Source: a virus | DNA length: 64,000 nt | IMG/VR virus record: IMGVR_UViG_3300034110_001237 | Span: 97,698 to 161,697 of that record | Reading direction: 5' to 3' (one strand) | Part shown: piece by piece, positions 16,089-23,603 of the stretch | Position numbering within the stretch: the first letter of the stretch is position 1 | Layout of the letters: each line of letters begins with the position of its first letter | Program-made: the position numbers and the translations under genes | The notes under the pieces: generated by a model | Seen by the model: only the letters and a program-made list of their open reading frames with translations | The model's database searches: none | Told to the model about the DNA's origin: nothing

Positions 16089-16263
16089 GCCCTATAGTCT
16101 AATGGATAATCATTGACAGACTGACAAATTAGTCAGAATCATTCAGGTTAAACTGAATGTGAAGTTGAAAATGGTAACTTTTCGGTTCATGCAAAACCGA
16201 AAAGGAGGACGCCACGTATGTATGTTGGTGGAGATGCAGGTTCGATTCCTGCTTAGGGTACCA
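16089..16263 (+). ncRNA. oversized tRNA-like RNA (175 nt), CCA encoded
   Basis: The 5' end GCCCTAT-AG-TCTAATGGATAA looks like a normal tRNA 5' half; the 3' end has T-arm GCAGG-TTCGATT-CCTGC, TTAGGGT, discriminator A and CCA. About 100 nt more than a tRNA lie between. Internal hairpins: CTGAC-AAATTA-GTCAG (16121-16136), CATTCAG-GTTAAA-CTGAATG (16140-16159), a D-arm-like GTTGAAAATGGTAAC, and a 10-bp hairpin CTTTTCGGTT/AACCGAAAAG. The insert is far shorter than a group I intron. No anticodon is assignable with confidence. Confidence 0.65.
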
Positions 16264-16286
16264 ATTTAATGAATGTGGAGATTATC

Positions 16287-16499
16287 ATGATTAAGAATAA
16301 CGAATTTGCAAGTGATTATGCTAAACAACTTGTATCTAACATGACTCTTGAACAACGCCAAATGGCATTTAAACACCTTGAAAGTTTTTTTGATGAAGTT
16401 ACAATTGCAACCATGAAATATGATGCACAATACATTGGTGAAGAGCGAGCAGCGATGGACCGTGCCCTTGCTGAGTTGGATGCTAAACCTTCTGTTTAA
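16287..16499 (+). CDS. small helical protein, 70 aa
   Basis: ATG at 16287 follows GTGGAG by 6 nt, 23 nt after the CCA of the tRNA-like RNA, so it probably shares that transcript. All-helical, mildly acidic, with MTLEQRQMAFKHLESFFDEV and EERAAMDRALAELDAK. Unrecognised. Its location inside the RNA island raises the possibility that it binds one of the RNAs. Confidence 0.8.
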   Translation: MIKNNEFASDYAKQLVSNMTLEQRQMAFKHLESFFDEVTIATMKYDAQYIGEERAAMDRALAELDAKPSV

Positions 16500-16700
16500 T
16501 GGGATACCTTTTTATTGGTGAATACTCAATTTATTGAGGTCGTAGGCTAATCCCTTCTTCACCAGCCAGATTTGCTGTAGGCTCTTGTAGCCTGTCCGAC
16601 CGGGTTGTGACCGGGCAGTACCAGACGGTACCCATTTAGGTGGAGTCAATAAGGCGTAGGTAACTGGTTCCTATTGCAGCAATGATATTATTAACACTAT
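16500..16700 (+). ncRNA. putative structured RNA
   Basis: 200 nt without an ORF. Closing complementarity TGGG(A)TACC (16500-16508) with GGTACCCA; nested TGGTGAA with TTCACCA, hairpin CTCAAT-TT-ATTGAG, hairpin AGGCT-CTTGT-AGCCT, and a CCGGG-rich hairpin. The downstream string TTTAGGTGGAGTC recalls the AGGTG loop of the RNAs at 15.6-16.0 kb. It lies between two small ORFs, probably in one transcript. It could be a 5' UTR element of the 53-aa gene. Confidence 0.6.
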
Positions 16701-16712
16701 TGAGAGAATATT

Positions 16713-16748
16713 ATGCCGACATATGAAAAAATCTGGACACGATTATAA
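16713..16748 (+). CDS. possible mini-ORF, 11 aa
   Basis: Reads MPTYEKIWTRL with GAGAGA upstream, just before the 53-aa gene. Possibly a translated leader; weakly supported. Confidence 0.3.
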   Translation: MPTYEKIWTRL

Positions 16749-16773
16749 AATGTTAACCCTAGGAGGGTAAATT

Positions 16774-16935
16774 ATGTCCAGAAGTGTAAAAGGCAGTAAA
16801 GGTTGTGGTTATGAATATTGGTCTAAACGTCCTATGTGCTATTCTTCTCCCGGTCGTTGGGCAAAGCAGAAATGCCATAGAATTGAAAGACAACATGATA
16901 AAGAGTTAATCAGAACTGAACTCAAAGATCTTTGA
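16774..16935 (+). CDS. small basic phage protein, 53 aa
   Basis: ATG at 16774 with AGGAGGG 6 nt upstream. It starts MSRSVKGSKGCGYEYWSKRP and has two further Cys and a basic C-terminal helix. Small proteins with a KGSKGxGYEYWS[KR]RP core are familiar as uncharacterised genes in many T4-like and other large phages (recalled). Possibly RNA-binding from charge and setting. Embedded in the RNA island, immediately followed by another structured RNA. Confidence 0.82.
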   Translation: MSRSVKGSKGCGYEYWSKRPMCYSSPGRWAKQKCHRIERQHDKELIRTELKDL

Positions 16936-17131
16936 GTGGTTCTTACAGAGCAAGACCTGCATTAAGTGAAGACTGGCAGCTTGATACGGGAATTATACCG
17001 GCCCAGCGGAATAGTGGAGCGAGAGGTGTAAACCTTGACCTTAGAAGCGATGATTTCCGGTGACTTGGTGGTGGAATTAGAACCACATAGTACATAGTAC
17101 GGGAAAAGACTTCTTATGAAGTCTTTTTTTT
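16936..17131 (+). ncRNA. putative structured RNA with closing stem and terminator
   Basis: Begins at the stop codon of the 53-aa gene. GTGGTTCT (16936-16943) pairs perfectly with AGAACCAC (17079-17086), closing about 150 nt. Inside are CTGC/GCAG, GC-rich CCGG segments and hairpin AGGT-GTAA-ACCT with a GNRA tetraloop. A terminator follows at 17104. No ORF of note. Family unknown. Confidence 0.68.
17104..17131. terminator. bidirectional terminator
   Basis: AAAAGACTTC-TTAT-GAAGTCTTTTTTTT. Confidence 0.88.
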
Positions 17132-17147
17132 ATTCTTTTTTAAGCTG

Positions 17148-17780
17148 TTACATTTTTAAGCGTCTTTTTGTTTCTAGTTTTGGTTTTGGCGTTTCTCTAT
17201 TTGCTGCCAAATTAATCCATTGAGTGTCTTCTCTACCTTGTTTATCTATACTATGAGATAATTTTACATTTCCAAAAAGTTTTGATTCGTCAATTATTTT
17301 TGTTAATTCTGGTATGGTATAATAACTGAAAAATCTTCCTTTTGGATCGCTTGATTCACCTTCACCTGCCTTAAAGCTTGCATATATTTTTGCCCCTTCT
17401 CGCATGCTTTCAGCAATATTTTTTAAAGCATCTTTTAATTCATTTTTGTTCAAATGAAGTAATGAAGCCATACACCAGACACCATCAAATTCATTTTTCC
17501 AATTTATTTCTGAAAATGTTTTATTTTCAACAACAACACCAGAATTGTGTTTAGCAATTTCAACCAATTCTTTTGAGGCATCTATACCTTGCACATTAAA
17601 TCCTAAATTTTTGAACGCCAGTAAATCACGACCTGAACCGCAACCCGCATCCAATATTTTTGCACCTACTGGTAAGTTCTTTGTAAATTCCTTGTGAAGA
17701 TCGGAAATGTCCAAGTTTATAGTGCTTTGAGCGTACTCATCAGCATTCTTATTGTAATAATCTATCGTCTCTTTATTCAT
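17148..17780 (-). CDS. class I SAM-dependent methyltransferase, 210 aa
   Basis: Motif I ILDAGCGSGRDLLAF (residues ~42-56), motif II VQGIDASKELV (~64-74), a post-motif FDGVWCMASLLHL (~99-111) and an aromatic SYYTIPEL region. This is the TehB/UbiE-like layout of small-molecule or protein methylases rather than a DNA methylase (no NPPY/NPPF). Substrate unknown. It has a basic C-terminal tail (ETPKPKLETKRRLKM) and a weak RBS; monocistronic. Confidence 0.85.
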   Translation of the reverse strand: MNKETIDYYNKNADEYAQSTINLDISDLHKEFTKNLPVGAKILDAGCGSGRDLLAFKNLGFNVQGIDASKELVEIAKHNSGVVVENKTFSEINWKNEFDGVWCMASLLHLNKNELKDALKNIAESMREGAKIYASFKAGEGESSDPKGRFFSYYTIPELTKIIDESKLFGNVKLSHSIDKQGREDTQWINLAANRETPKPKLETKRRLKM

Positions 17781-17886
17781 AATATTCTTTTCTGTTGATT
17801 ATTTACATTGTACCACATTTTTTTGTTGTTTAAAGCTTGAAGAAGTGCTATAATCTTTCCATACAAACACACAAAGGTGCTTTACC

Positions 17887-18153
17887 ATGATCAGTGAACG
17901 AGTTTCGGTTAATAACTATGTTGTTCGTTTCTACACCAAAGTAGAAGACGCCCGTGATGCGGCTAAATACGAACATATGCAAGTCTGCCAGTATGGTAAA
18001 GATAATCGGTTTATCATCACACCAAACAAAGATGCTGAGCACCCTGAGTTGATTGATACCACTGGCGTTATTTTCAGTAAGCGTTCGCAGGAAAATGACA
18101 GCACTGTTAAGGTTTGGGTGACTGAGTTTGTGGCTGAACTCACCGTTGTCTAA
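17887..18153 (+). CDS. hypothetical protein, 88 aa
   Basis: AAAGGTG precedes the ATG, and a TATAAT box lies about 35 nt upstream. Small soluble beta-rich protein with no recognised motif. The overlapping minus-strand frame (17848-18213) has no RBS and is taken as a shadow. Confidence 0.8.
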   Translation: MISERVSVNNYVVRFYTKVEDARDAAKYEHMQVCQYGKDNRFIITPNKDAEHPELIDTTGVIFSKRSQENDSTVKVWVTEFVAELTVV

Positions 18154-18155
18154 GT

Positions 18156-18233
18156 AAGAACTGCTGGGGAGCAGCGTAAGACCATTAGGAGCAGTTGTAA
18201 CAACCTCGCACATGAGAATGTCCGAGGTTTTTT
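18156..18233 (+). promoter_or_regulatory. attenuator-like alternative hairpins with terminator
   Basis: CTGCT-GGGG-AGCAG can form a local hairpin, or AACTGCT (18156-18162) can pair with the later AGCAGTT (~18190-18196). An AACCTCG...CGAGGTTTTTT terminator follows at 18202-18233. The mutually exclusive pairing may be functional or simply a 3' UTR. Confidence 0.45.
18202..18233 (+). terminator. intrinsic terminator
   Basis: AACCTCG...CGAGGTTTTTT. Confidence 0.8.
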
Positions 18234-18265
18234 GTTATCTATCAAAAAAAATAGATGACACATTT

Positions 18266-18292
18266 AAAGAGCCGACGAATGGCTCTTTTTTT
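18266..18292 (+). terminator. intrinsic terminator
   Basis: AAAGAGCC-GACGAAT-GGCTCTTTTTTT. Confidence 0.85.
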
Positions 18293-18354
18293 GTTTAACT
18301 CTTTCATTTTTTACAATTTAAGCTATAATGGAGGTGCAAACTAAGGAGCTTACT

Positions 18355-19038
18355 ATGTTTAAACTAATGTGTATTGTATTTTCTGGCTTATTGATGACTG
18401 GGTGTGCTATTAACAACATTGGTAACACAGTGAATCGAAAAATGGATAATTATTCAATTATTGACACCATTACGGAACCACAAAACAAGCTGGATTACAT
18501 TCGTTTTGAATCACGTAAAACGGAAGCTGCAGACACCTATTTCTCAGTATCGAGTGGTGTTCAGTGGAATGATGATTATGTAGTGGCTTTAAAAACCACT
18601 GAAAGTGCAAATGATAAGTTTGCTTGTCTTAATGAATGTGGTGTTGTGTTTATTAAGAAACATAAACAAGAACCAGTACCGGAATGGCGTCATCGTATCA
18701 GTAATGAACCTGTCATTTTGCTGGGGGCTTCTGATAATATTGATGAAACCTTTGTTTATAAATCAATGGATATAGATGTTTCTGCTATCAGTGCAGACAT
18801 AACACCATATCCAGTATATGCGGTACCAACCACCATTGTAGAAAATAATGCAGAAGGTGGCCCAGTCTATGGCACTGATGGTAAAGTGATTGGTATCATT
18901 TCTGGTTTTGTGAATACTGTTGATGATACAGGTGAACGTTTGACTTATCTGGATGGTTTTGATTCTGGTTATTTTGCTTTGTATATTCCTTACAGTGAAT
19001 TGATTAGAGCTTGGGATTTAGTCAAGCCAACTAAGTAA
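18355..19038 (+). CDS. degenerate protease-like lipoprotein, 227 aa
   Basis: AAGGAG precedes the ATG at 18355. Lipoprotein signal with lipobox MTGC-A. The body aligns with the gene at 19140 (GVQWN[DE]DYVV, P[VE]WR, V[IV]GI) and with the protease at 6026, but the His region reads VVALKT and the active-site loop reads NAEGGPVYG, so both catalytic His and Ser are missing. Likely a non-catalytic, envelope-anchored relative. Two Cys (FACLNECG) may form a disulfide. Confidence 0.83.
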   Translation: MFKLMCIVFSGLLMTGCAINNIGNTVNRKMDNYSIIDTITEPQNKLDYIRFESRKTEAADTYFSVSSGVQWNDDYVVALKTTESANDKFACLNECGVVFIKKHKQEPVPEWRHRISNEPVILLGASDNIDETFVYKSMDIDVSAISADITPYPVYAVPTTIVENNAEGGPVYGTDGKVIGIISGFVNTVDDTGERLTYLDGFDSGYFALYIPYSELIRAWDLVKPTK

Positions 19039-19057
19039 ATATATTCTTATTAATATT

Positions 19058-19079
19058 AAGGACTTTTTAGTCCTTTTTT
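19058..19079 (+). terminator. intrinsic terminator
   Basis: AAGGACT-TTTT-AGTCCTTTTTT. Confidence 0.85.
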
Positions 19080-19139
19080 GTTGCTTAAAACTCAATAATT
19101 TGGTATAATAGCACTTCACTATTCCATCGAGTAAAATCA

Positions 19140-19865
19140 ATGTTTAGACACGTCATTCTTGTTGCCATTACAAGCCTTATTATAGGTTGTTCGTTTAATG
19201 CTTCCAATTATGAAGCAGAGCAAGCTAAACAGCCTGTTAATGGTCTTAAAAACTACAATGTGGTTCAAGACGCCAGTGTCAACATGGGTGGACGCGATTT
19301 GACTTTCGTTACCTTTGAAAAAATGGTTGAAGTTCATATTGTTCAAAATGGTAAAACCATCACCGATACACAATCTCAGTATGGCAGCGGTGTTCAATGG
19401 AATGAAGATTATGTGGTGACAACTAAAACTGTCAATTTTGTAGATAGGTCTGATCAGCCATGTATCAAAGATTGTGAAATTCAATTTATCAAACGAAAAG
19501 CAACCGCTCCAGTTCCTGATTGGCGTTCTCATGTTGCCAATGAACGAATCACCTTTGTGGGAATTGAAAGCGAAGCTCGTTTTCGTGCTGAATTTGGTAT
19601 GGATTTGAACGTTAAGACCTATACCGAAACCAACACAAGCACATTGTTCAATATAGCAGACAATCAAATTGTTAATAGCATGTCAGGTGGGCCAGCTTAT
19701 GGTCTGGATGGTAAAGTGGTTGGCATCTTGACGGGTTCTACTGAGACAGCTAACCTCCGTAATTCAAATAATCGTAATTTGAGTAGCCGTGGCGAACGTT
19801 TGTCAGTCTATCTGTCCTATGAAGATGTGCAGAAAGAATGGGTTAAGTTTCAACAATCGCATTAA
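19140..19865 (+). CDS. protease-like lipoprotein retaining Ser only, 241 aa
   Basis: Signal peptide with lipobox IIGC-S. Tandem paralog of the preceding gene (shared GVQWNEDYVV, PVPDWRSHV, GKVVGIL). The serine loop NSMSGGPAYG is intact as in the protease at 6026, but the expected His position reads VVTTKT. Catalysis is therefore doubtful. Cys pair CIKDC. Cell-envelope location inferred. RBS weak; a TATAAT box sits upstream near 19103. Confidence 0.83.
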   Translation: MFRHVILVAITSLIIGCSFNASNYEAEQAKQPVNGLKNYNVVQDASVNMGGRDLTFVTFEKMVEVHIVQNGKTITDTQSQYGSGVQWNEDYVVTTKTVNFVDRSDQPCIKDCEIQFIKRKATAPVPDWRSHVANERITFVGIESEARFRAEFGMDLNVKTYTETNTSTLFNIADNQIVNSMSGGPAYGLDGKVVGILTGSTETANLRNSNNRNLSSRGERLSVYLSYEDVQKEWVKFQQSH

Positions 19866-19889
19866 TTATTTTAATATTAGGAGAATACA

Positions 19890-20099
19890 ATGGAAGCAAA
19901 ACTTAAAGAATTTCAAGTAATGACTGAACGTTTTCGTATATTGGAAACTGAAATCCTGACTGCCATTCAAACCGTAGGTAAAGCAAAAGGCTTTAACTGG
20001 CCGATTCATGCTATTTCGAATTTGTTTGTGGGTGATAACTATGTTTCATTTAAAGTCAACGGCCTTCCAAAACGTCTTGAAATGCACGAAGTCGTTTAA
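19890..20099 (+). CDS. small hypothetical protein, 69 aa
   Basis: AGGAG precedes the ATG, 25 nt after the previous gene. An N-terminal helix (MEAKLKEFQVMTERFRILET) is followed by a short beta hairpin (YVSFKVNGLPKRLEM). Unrecognised; probably co-transcribed with 19140. Confidence 0.82.
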   Translation: MEAKLKEFQVMTERFRILETEILTAIQTVGKAKGFNWPIHAISNLFVGDNYVSFKVNGLPKRLEMHEVV

Positions 20100-20184
20100 T
20101 ATTAATCATTTTAATTAAATGTTTTGACCATGAAAAATATTATCACACATCATTTAAAGCAATATCAACATAGATAAAAAAAAC

Positions 20185-20213
20185 AAACCCCATTGTTCTC
20201 AGTGGGTTTTTTG
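20185..20213 (+). terminator. intrinsic terminator
   Basis: AAACCCC...GTGGGTTTTTT hairpin. Confidence 0.8.
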
Positions 20214-20275
20214 TTGTTTTAATAAATAAAATAGTGTATAATCCATCTATTAAATTTAATGAAGGTCAAAAAATT

Positions 20276-20812
20276 ATGAAAAACAGTTTTCGCATTCTTC
20301 TGTCAATTTTGGCAATCACTTCAACAATGGTTTCAGCGGATGAAACTTTTGAAAAAGTTCGTCAGCTTGATAAATTCAGCTATCATGGCGTTGGCTTCAA
20401 GTCGAGTAAAGCAGATTTGGAAGGTCAACGATTCACCTGTAATCAAATGCGTTGCTCTCGTAATGAAAAAGACACTCAGATTGATGTCGTGTTTACTGGT
20501 GATCAAATTCAAAAAATTGACGCACGAACACGATACAATAGCCGTATTGATTGTCTTGACAATCAGAAAGAAATTAAAAACTTTTTGGCAGACACCTATG
20601 ATTTTGAATATGTCAATCAAGACTACAAAGTGCTTGGCATGAATGTTAAGAGTGAGGATTTGGGTGGTAACATTAAAACGAAGGATGGTTCTATTTGGGT
20701 GAATGTCTCTTGCATGAATGATCCTAAGATCAATATGAGCTATGTCAGCACTCGTTTTGACCTAAAAGATATTTCCTACCAGAACTTTAAGGACGCCTTC
20801 AAATATGAATAA
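20276..20812 (+). CDS. secreted/periplasmic protein, 178 aa
   Basis: ATG at 20276 with GAAGGT 9 nt upstream; the longer frame from 20234 runs over the TATAAT box (20237-20242). A signal peptide (ending MVSA-DET) is followed by a periplasmic domain with four Cys (FTCNQMRCSR, IDCLDN, VSCMND), suggesting two disulfides. Overlaps the next gene by 8 nt. Function unknown. Confidence 0.85.
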   Translation: MKNSFRILLSILAITSTMVSADETFEKVRQLDKFSYHGVGFKSSKADLEGQRFTCNQMRCSRNEKDTQIDVVFTGDQIQKIDARTRYNSRIDCLDNQKEIKNFLADTYDFEYVNQDYKVLGMNVKSEDLGGNIKTKDGSIWVNVSCMNDPKINMSYVSTRFDLKDISYQNFKDAFKYE

Positions 20813-21344
20813 AATTGTTAGCAATGGTTCAGTGCATCATCTAATTGATTTGAAATCAAGGGAAGCTATGCACCTTTATTACGGTTTAAAAAACAGGTTT
20901 GAATACACTGTCGAGAATCGTGAAGAAGTCATTAAAACCATTGCTGATGATATTCGTTCTTTTATCTTGCAGTATGACTTTGTGGTGTATCCAGAAAGCA
21001 GTGCATCGTTTATCAGTGATGTATTATCTCAGATTAATATTCCACAATACCAAGTGGTCAAAAATTCAATTGATAATGTGAGGAAATTCTCTAACACGCT
21101 CAATTTGCAAAAGAAAGAACGTGAAAGCCATGAGGAACGTTTTGCTCTTATGGGGCCAAAGTTTAAAATCAACCAGATGAAATCAACACAACGTGTAAAA
21201 TACGAAAATGTTATTTTTGACAAGATTGAATTACCATCCGGTCGAGGTCTTGTAGTTGATGATAGTCATTTCTCAGGGACTACATACAGAGCATTAGTCA
21301 GCGTGACAGGTGTTGATGAATTCTTGGCTATATTTTCAAAATGA
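20805..21344 (+). CDS. phosphoribosyltransferase-fold protein, 179 aa
   Basis: GRGLVVDDSHFSGTTYRAL (residues ~144-162) is a type I PRPP-binding loop (hydrophobic-DD-x3-[ST]GTT), and YPESSASFISDVL may form the upstream strand/loop. That places it in the phosphoribosyltransferase fold, although the substrate-binding hood is not identifiable. Overlapping start within a gene for a secreted protein is odd for an intracellular enzyme. Substrate unknown; nucleobase salvage or a modified-base role is possible. Confidence 0.75.
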   Translation: MNKIVSNGSVHHLIDLKSREAMHLYYGLKNRFEYTVENREEVIKTIADDIRSFILQYDFVVYPESSASFISDVLSQINIPQYQVVKNSIDNVRKFSNTLNLQKKERESHEERFALMGPKFKINQMKSTQRVKYENVIFDKIELPSGRGLVVDDSHFSGTTYRALVSVTGVDEFLAIFSK

Positions 21345-21433
21345 TAAAACACTATAATATCAATTTAACCTCCATTTGACAGTATTTTTAAGTAGTGATA
21401 GCATGATATTAATATAATATTAGAAGTATAATC

Positions 21434-22027
21434 ATGACTAAGTTTCTGTGTTTTTCTGCTTTAATGGCTTTCATAGTATTTCCATCAGTTCATGCTGAAT
21501 ATAGAATGGTAGTCGGTCTTGAAGGGACTTCTGGTGGTAGTCTTCCAAAAAATTCGATTGTTTTTACAAACACAGGCACTGTTCCCACTCAACCAGAAGG
21601 TGATGATTATTCTATTTTTGGTAGCTATGCGGCGGTTGCACGAGCAATTGTCGCTGAGAAAAATCCTGTCACTGTTATGACGTATGAAAACGTTCGAGAT
21701 GTTTTTAATGCTGGTTACAATTTAAACGATTATCGCACGCTGCAGATGGATGGTTATGGATATGGTTTGTTAGCGACTTATGTATGGTCTACTGATTTTA
21801 CATTGAGTAATCTTATTTCTTTACACAATGAAGGATATAATTTGTTAACGGTGGCTCAAGCTGGGAACTATATGTTCGCTGTATACAATATTCCTACCAA
21901 TATTGGTATTCATAAGATTACAGAAAGCTATAAGGCCAGTTGTTTTCCTTCTTTAGTTTCTGTTTTCCCTCAAATAGATATTTCCCAATGGGACGCTTAT
22001 GCTGGACAACAAAACTGTTTAAAATAA
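21434..22027 (+). CDS. secreted protein of the DYxV family, 197 aa
   Basis: A signal peptide ends at SVHA and is followed by EYRMVVGLEGTSGGSLPKNS, a variant of the N-terminal signature shared with genes at 5124, 11608, 24350 and 43831. The middle has helical repeats resembling short ankyrin-like or Ig-unrelated units (NVRDVFNAGYNLNDYRTL, NLISLHNEGYNLLTV). Two Cys near the C-terminus. Surface or secreted; function unknown. Confidence 0.83.
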   Translation: MTKFLCFSALMAFIVFPSVHAEYRMVVGLEGTSGGSLPKNSIVFTNTGTVPTQPEGDDYSIFGSYAAVARAIVAEKNPVTVMTYENVRDVFNAGYNLNDYRTLQMDGYGYGLLATYVWSTDFTLSNLISLHNEGYNLLTVAQAGNYMFAVYNIPTNIGIHKITESYKASCFPSLVSVFPQIDISQWDAYAGQQNCLK

Positions 22028-22073
22028 TCTAGGTATGTGGTATAATAGCTTACACTTACAGAGGATGATGATT

Positions 22074-22223
22074 ATGTTGAAATGTCTTTTTGGTTTGAAC
22101 TGCAATATGGTTTATTTTAAAGATGTTGTGATTAGTCATGGGATCTTGGATGGTAGCACTGTCATGTCTGTTTACAAATGCACGGTCTGCAATCGAGAAA
22201 AAAACGAAGAATATTCACGTTAA
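22074..22223 (+). CDS. small zinc-ribbon-like protein, 49 aa
   Basis: ATG at 22074 (GAGG 9 nt upstream) chosen over ATGs at 22065 and 22068 that crowd the SD. C-x4-C near the N-terminus (CLFGLNC) and CTVC near the C-terminus make a compact metal-binding knuckle. A TATAAT box lies at 22041-22046. Possibly a nucleic-acid-binding or adaptor miniprotein. Confidence 0.75.
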   Translation: MLKCLFGLNCNMVYFKDVVISHGILDGSTVMSVYKCTVCNREKNEEYSR

Positions 22224-22226
22224 AAA

Positions 22227-22250
22227 AAGGTAGCCTAGGCTACCTTCTTT
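22227..22250. terminator. bidirectional terminator
   Basis: AAGGTAGCC-TA-GGCTACCTT. Confidence 0.85.
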
Positions 22251-22259
22251 ATTTTATTG

Positions 22260-22562
22260 TTACTCTTTTTTCATGTCTTCGACATTATCTCTGAGATAAC
22301 TCTCTTTTCTGCTGGCTTTTAATTCATCCCATTTTTTGTTTTGCTCTGGGGTGAGTACGCCTTGTATGTCTTTATCTTCTGCGAGACGGTGTTTTTCATG
22401 AATGTCTCTTAATTGTGTTTTTTGTGTATCGTTAAGTTTTAAATCTTGATAATACTTACCAAAGAATCCTTCAAACCAGTTGTCATTTGTACTTGGGCCA
22501 GCGAAAGCAACTGATGATGTAAGTAATGCAGCTCCCATAATTGCGATTAATGATTTGTTCAT
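22260..22562 (-). CDS. Spy/CpxP-like periplasmic protein, 100 aa
   Basis: AGGAGG RBS. Signal peptide ends at AFA-GPS. The mature part is a small helical protein with LNDTQKTQL and LTPEQNKKW, i.e. two LTxxQ-type motifs as in the Spy/CpxP family of periplasmic chaperones and stress regulators. Related small proteins lie at 46753 and 47096. Probably a holdase-type or regulatory helper in the periplasm. Confidence 0.78.
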   Translation of the reverse strand: MNKSLIAIMGAALLTSSVAFAGPSTNDNWFEGFFGKYYQDLKLNDTQKTQLRDIHEKHRLAEDKDIQGVLTPEQNKKWDELKASRKESYLRDNVEDMKKE

Positions 22563-22731
22563 AAAACATCCTCCTAATTATTGGTCTTACTAATATTAGC
22601 ATAGAAAAACCAAAAGTCAATAGCAACCATTCGCATTTACTTGTCTCTATTTCCTTTTAAACATGTAAAAACGTTTAACTTTTCCATATTCTTTGGTATA
22701 ATACAAACACTTAAAATAGTGGAGAAAAAAT

Positions 22732-23058
22732 ATGGTCAGTTTCTTGAAATACGCATTCACCATTAAACCAGAGTTCGTTCCAGATCTGAAAGAAGCCTTG
22801 GTTGAATTTGAGTGGATGTCTAATTTTGTTTCGGTTGATGATACGGGTGTTGTTTCTTTATTTGACGTTCAAGATGGCCTTACAGAAGATGCTATTACGC
22901 AAGTTATGGGTTCGTTGTCACCAGAAGGTGTTGCCAGCATTCAATGTGATATCATTTCTTGCGAGTTCAATCAAGTAGTTCGTTGCCGTGTTAAAAATGG
23001 TCGAGTTGTCAAAAATTATGCTTGCGATTTTGTTTGGAGTGCTACTGAGCAAGTTTGA
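22732..23058 (+). CDS. hypothetical protein, 108 aa
   Basis: GTGGAG precedes the ATG, with a TATAAT box near 22697. Acidic, beta-rich soluble protein with four Cys (QCDIISCEF, RCRV, YACDF). Unrecognised. Monocistronic, ended at 23085. Confidence 0.84.
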   Translation: MVSFLKYAFTIKPEFVPDLKEALVEFEWMSNFVSVDDTGVVSLFDVQDGLTEDAITQVMGSLSPEGVASIQCDIISCEFNQVVRCRVKNGRVVKNYACDFVWSATEQV

Positions 23059-23084
23059 TATTAATTTCTTAAATCCTCGAATAC

Positions 23085-23107
23085 AAAACACTCTTCGGAG
23101 TGTTTTT
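23085..23107 (+). terminator. intrinsic terminator
   Basis: AAAACACTC-TTCG-GAGTGTTTTT. Confidence 0.88.
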
Positions 23108-23163
23108 CTATTGCAAAAACAAATTGATATGATATTTTATTGATTTAAAATGAGGATTTTTTA

Positions 23164-23532
23164 ATGGCGTTAATATTATACAGCAATGGTGAAGCTTCAT
23201 TCATCAAGAAAGACATTAATCCAGATTATTTTGATGACAGTGGTCGATTAAATATTGAGTATGTACAGTTCACATTGGATTCAGAAGACATCCATACCAT
23301 CTTCATAGATGATCCAGAAACTGTTTTGACCATTGGTGAAGGTGAGTTTCAAGGCCATTACACCATGTTCCTTTACAACAGTGAGGCTGAATTTAAAAAA
23401 TTACCTGTCAATGAATTTATGACTGATGTTGCATTGCAAGTGGGAATGATACCTCCTGACACTAATATCAGAGGCACTGTCATTTGTTTGGAAATTGATG
23501 AGCTAGGTATGCCAGACATGTCTGAGACATGA
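23164..23532 (+). CDS. acidic hypothetical protein (paralog of next gene), 122 aa
   Basis: MAL[IV]-x-[YF]-x-[ND]G at the start, PDYFDDSGRLN, IFIDDPE, a central strand, and a 'GTVICLEIDELG' end all match the following gene, so the two are tandem duplicates. Strongly acidic and soluble. Function unknown. Confidence 0.84.
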   Translation: MALILYSNGEASFIKKDINPDYFDDSGRLNIEYVQFTLDSEDIHTIFIDDPETVLTIGEGEFQGHYTMFLYNSEAEFKKLPVNEFMTDVALQVGMIPPDTNIRGTVICLEIDELGMPDMSET

Positions 23533-23603
23533 TAAATTGTCTATTGTTTATTGAATTAACTTTACATCATGTTAATCTTTAATTAACAACATGGAGTTAT
23601 TCA

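Noticed and set aside
16089-16263. Group I intron in a tRNA
   Set aside because: The insert is about 100 nt, far below group I size, and no core pairing elements were found.
17848-18213. Minus-strand 121-aa ORF
   Set aside because: Antisense to the well-supported 88-aa gene at 17887 and its promoter; no RBS.
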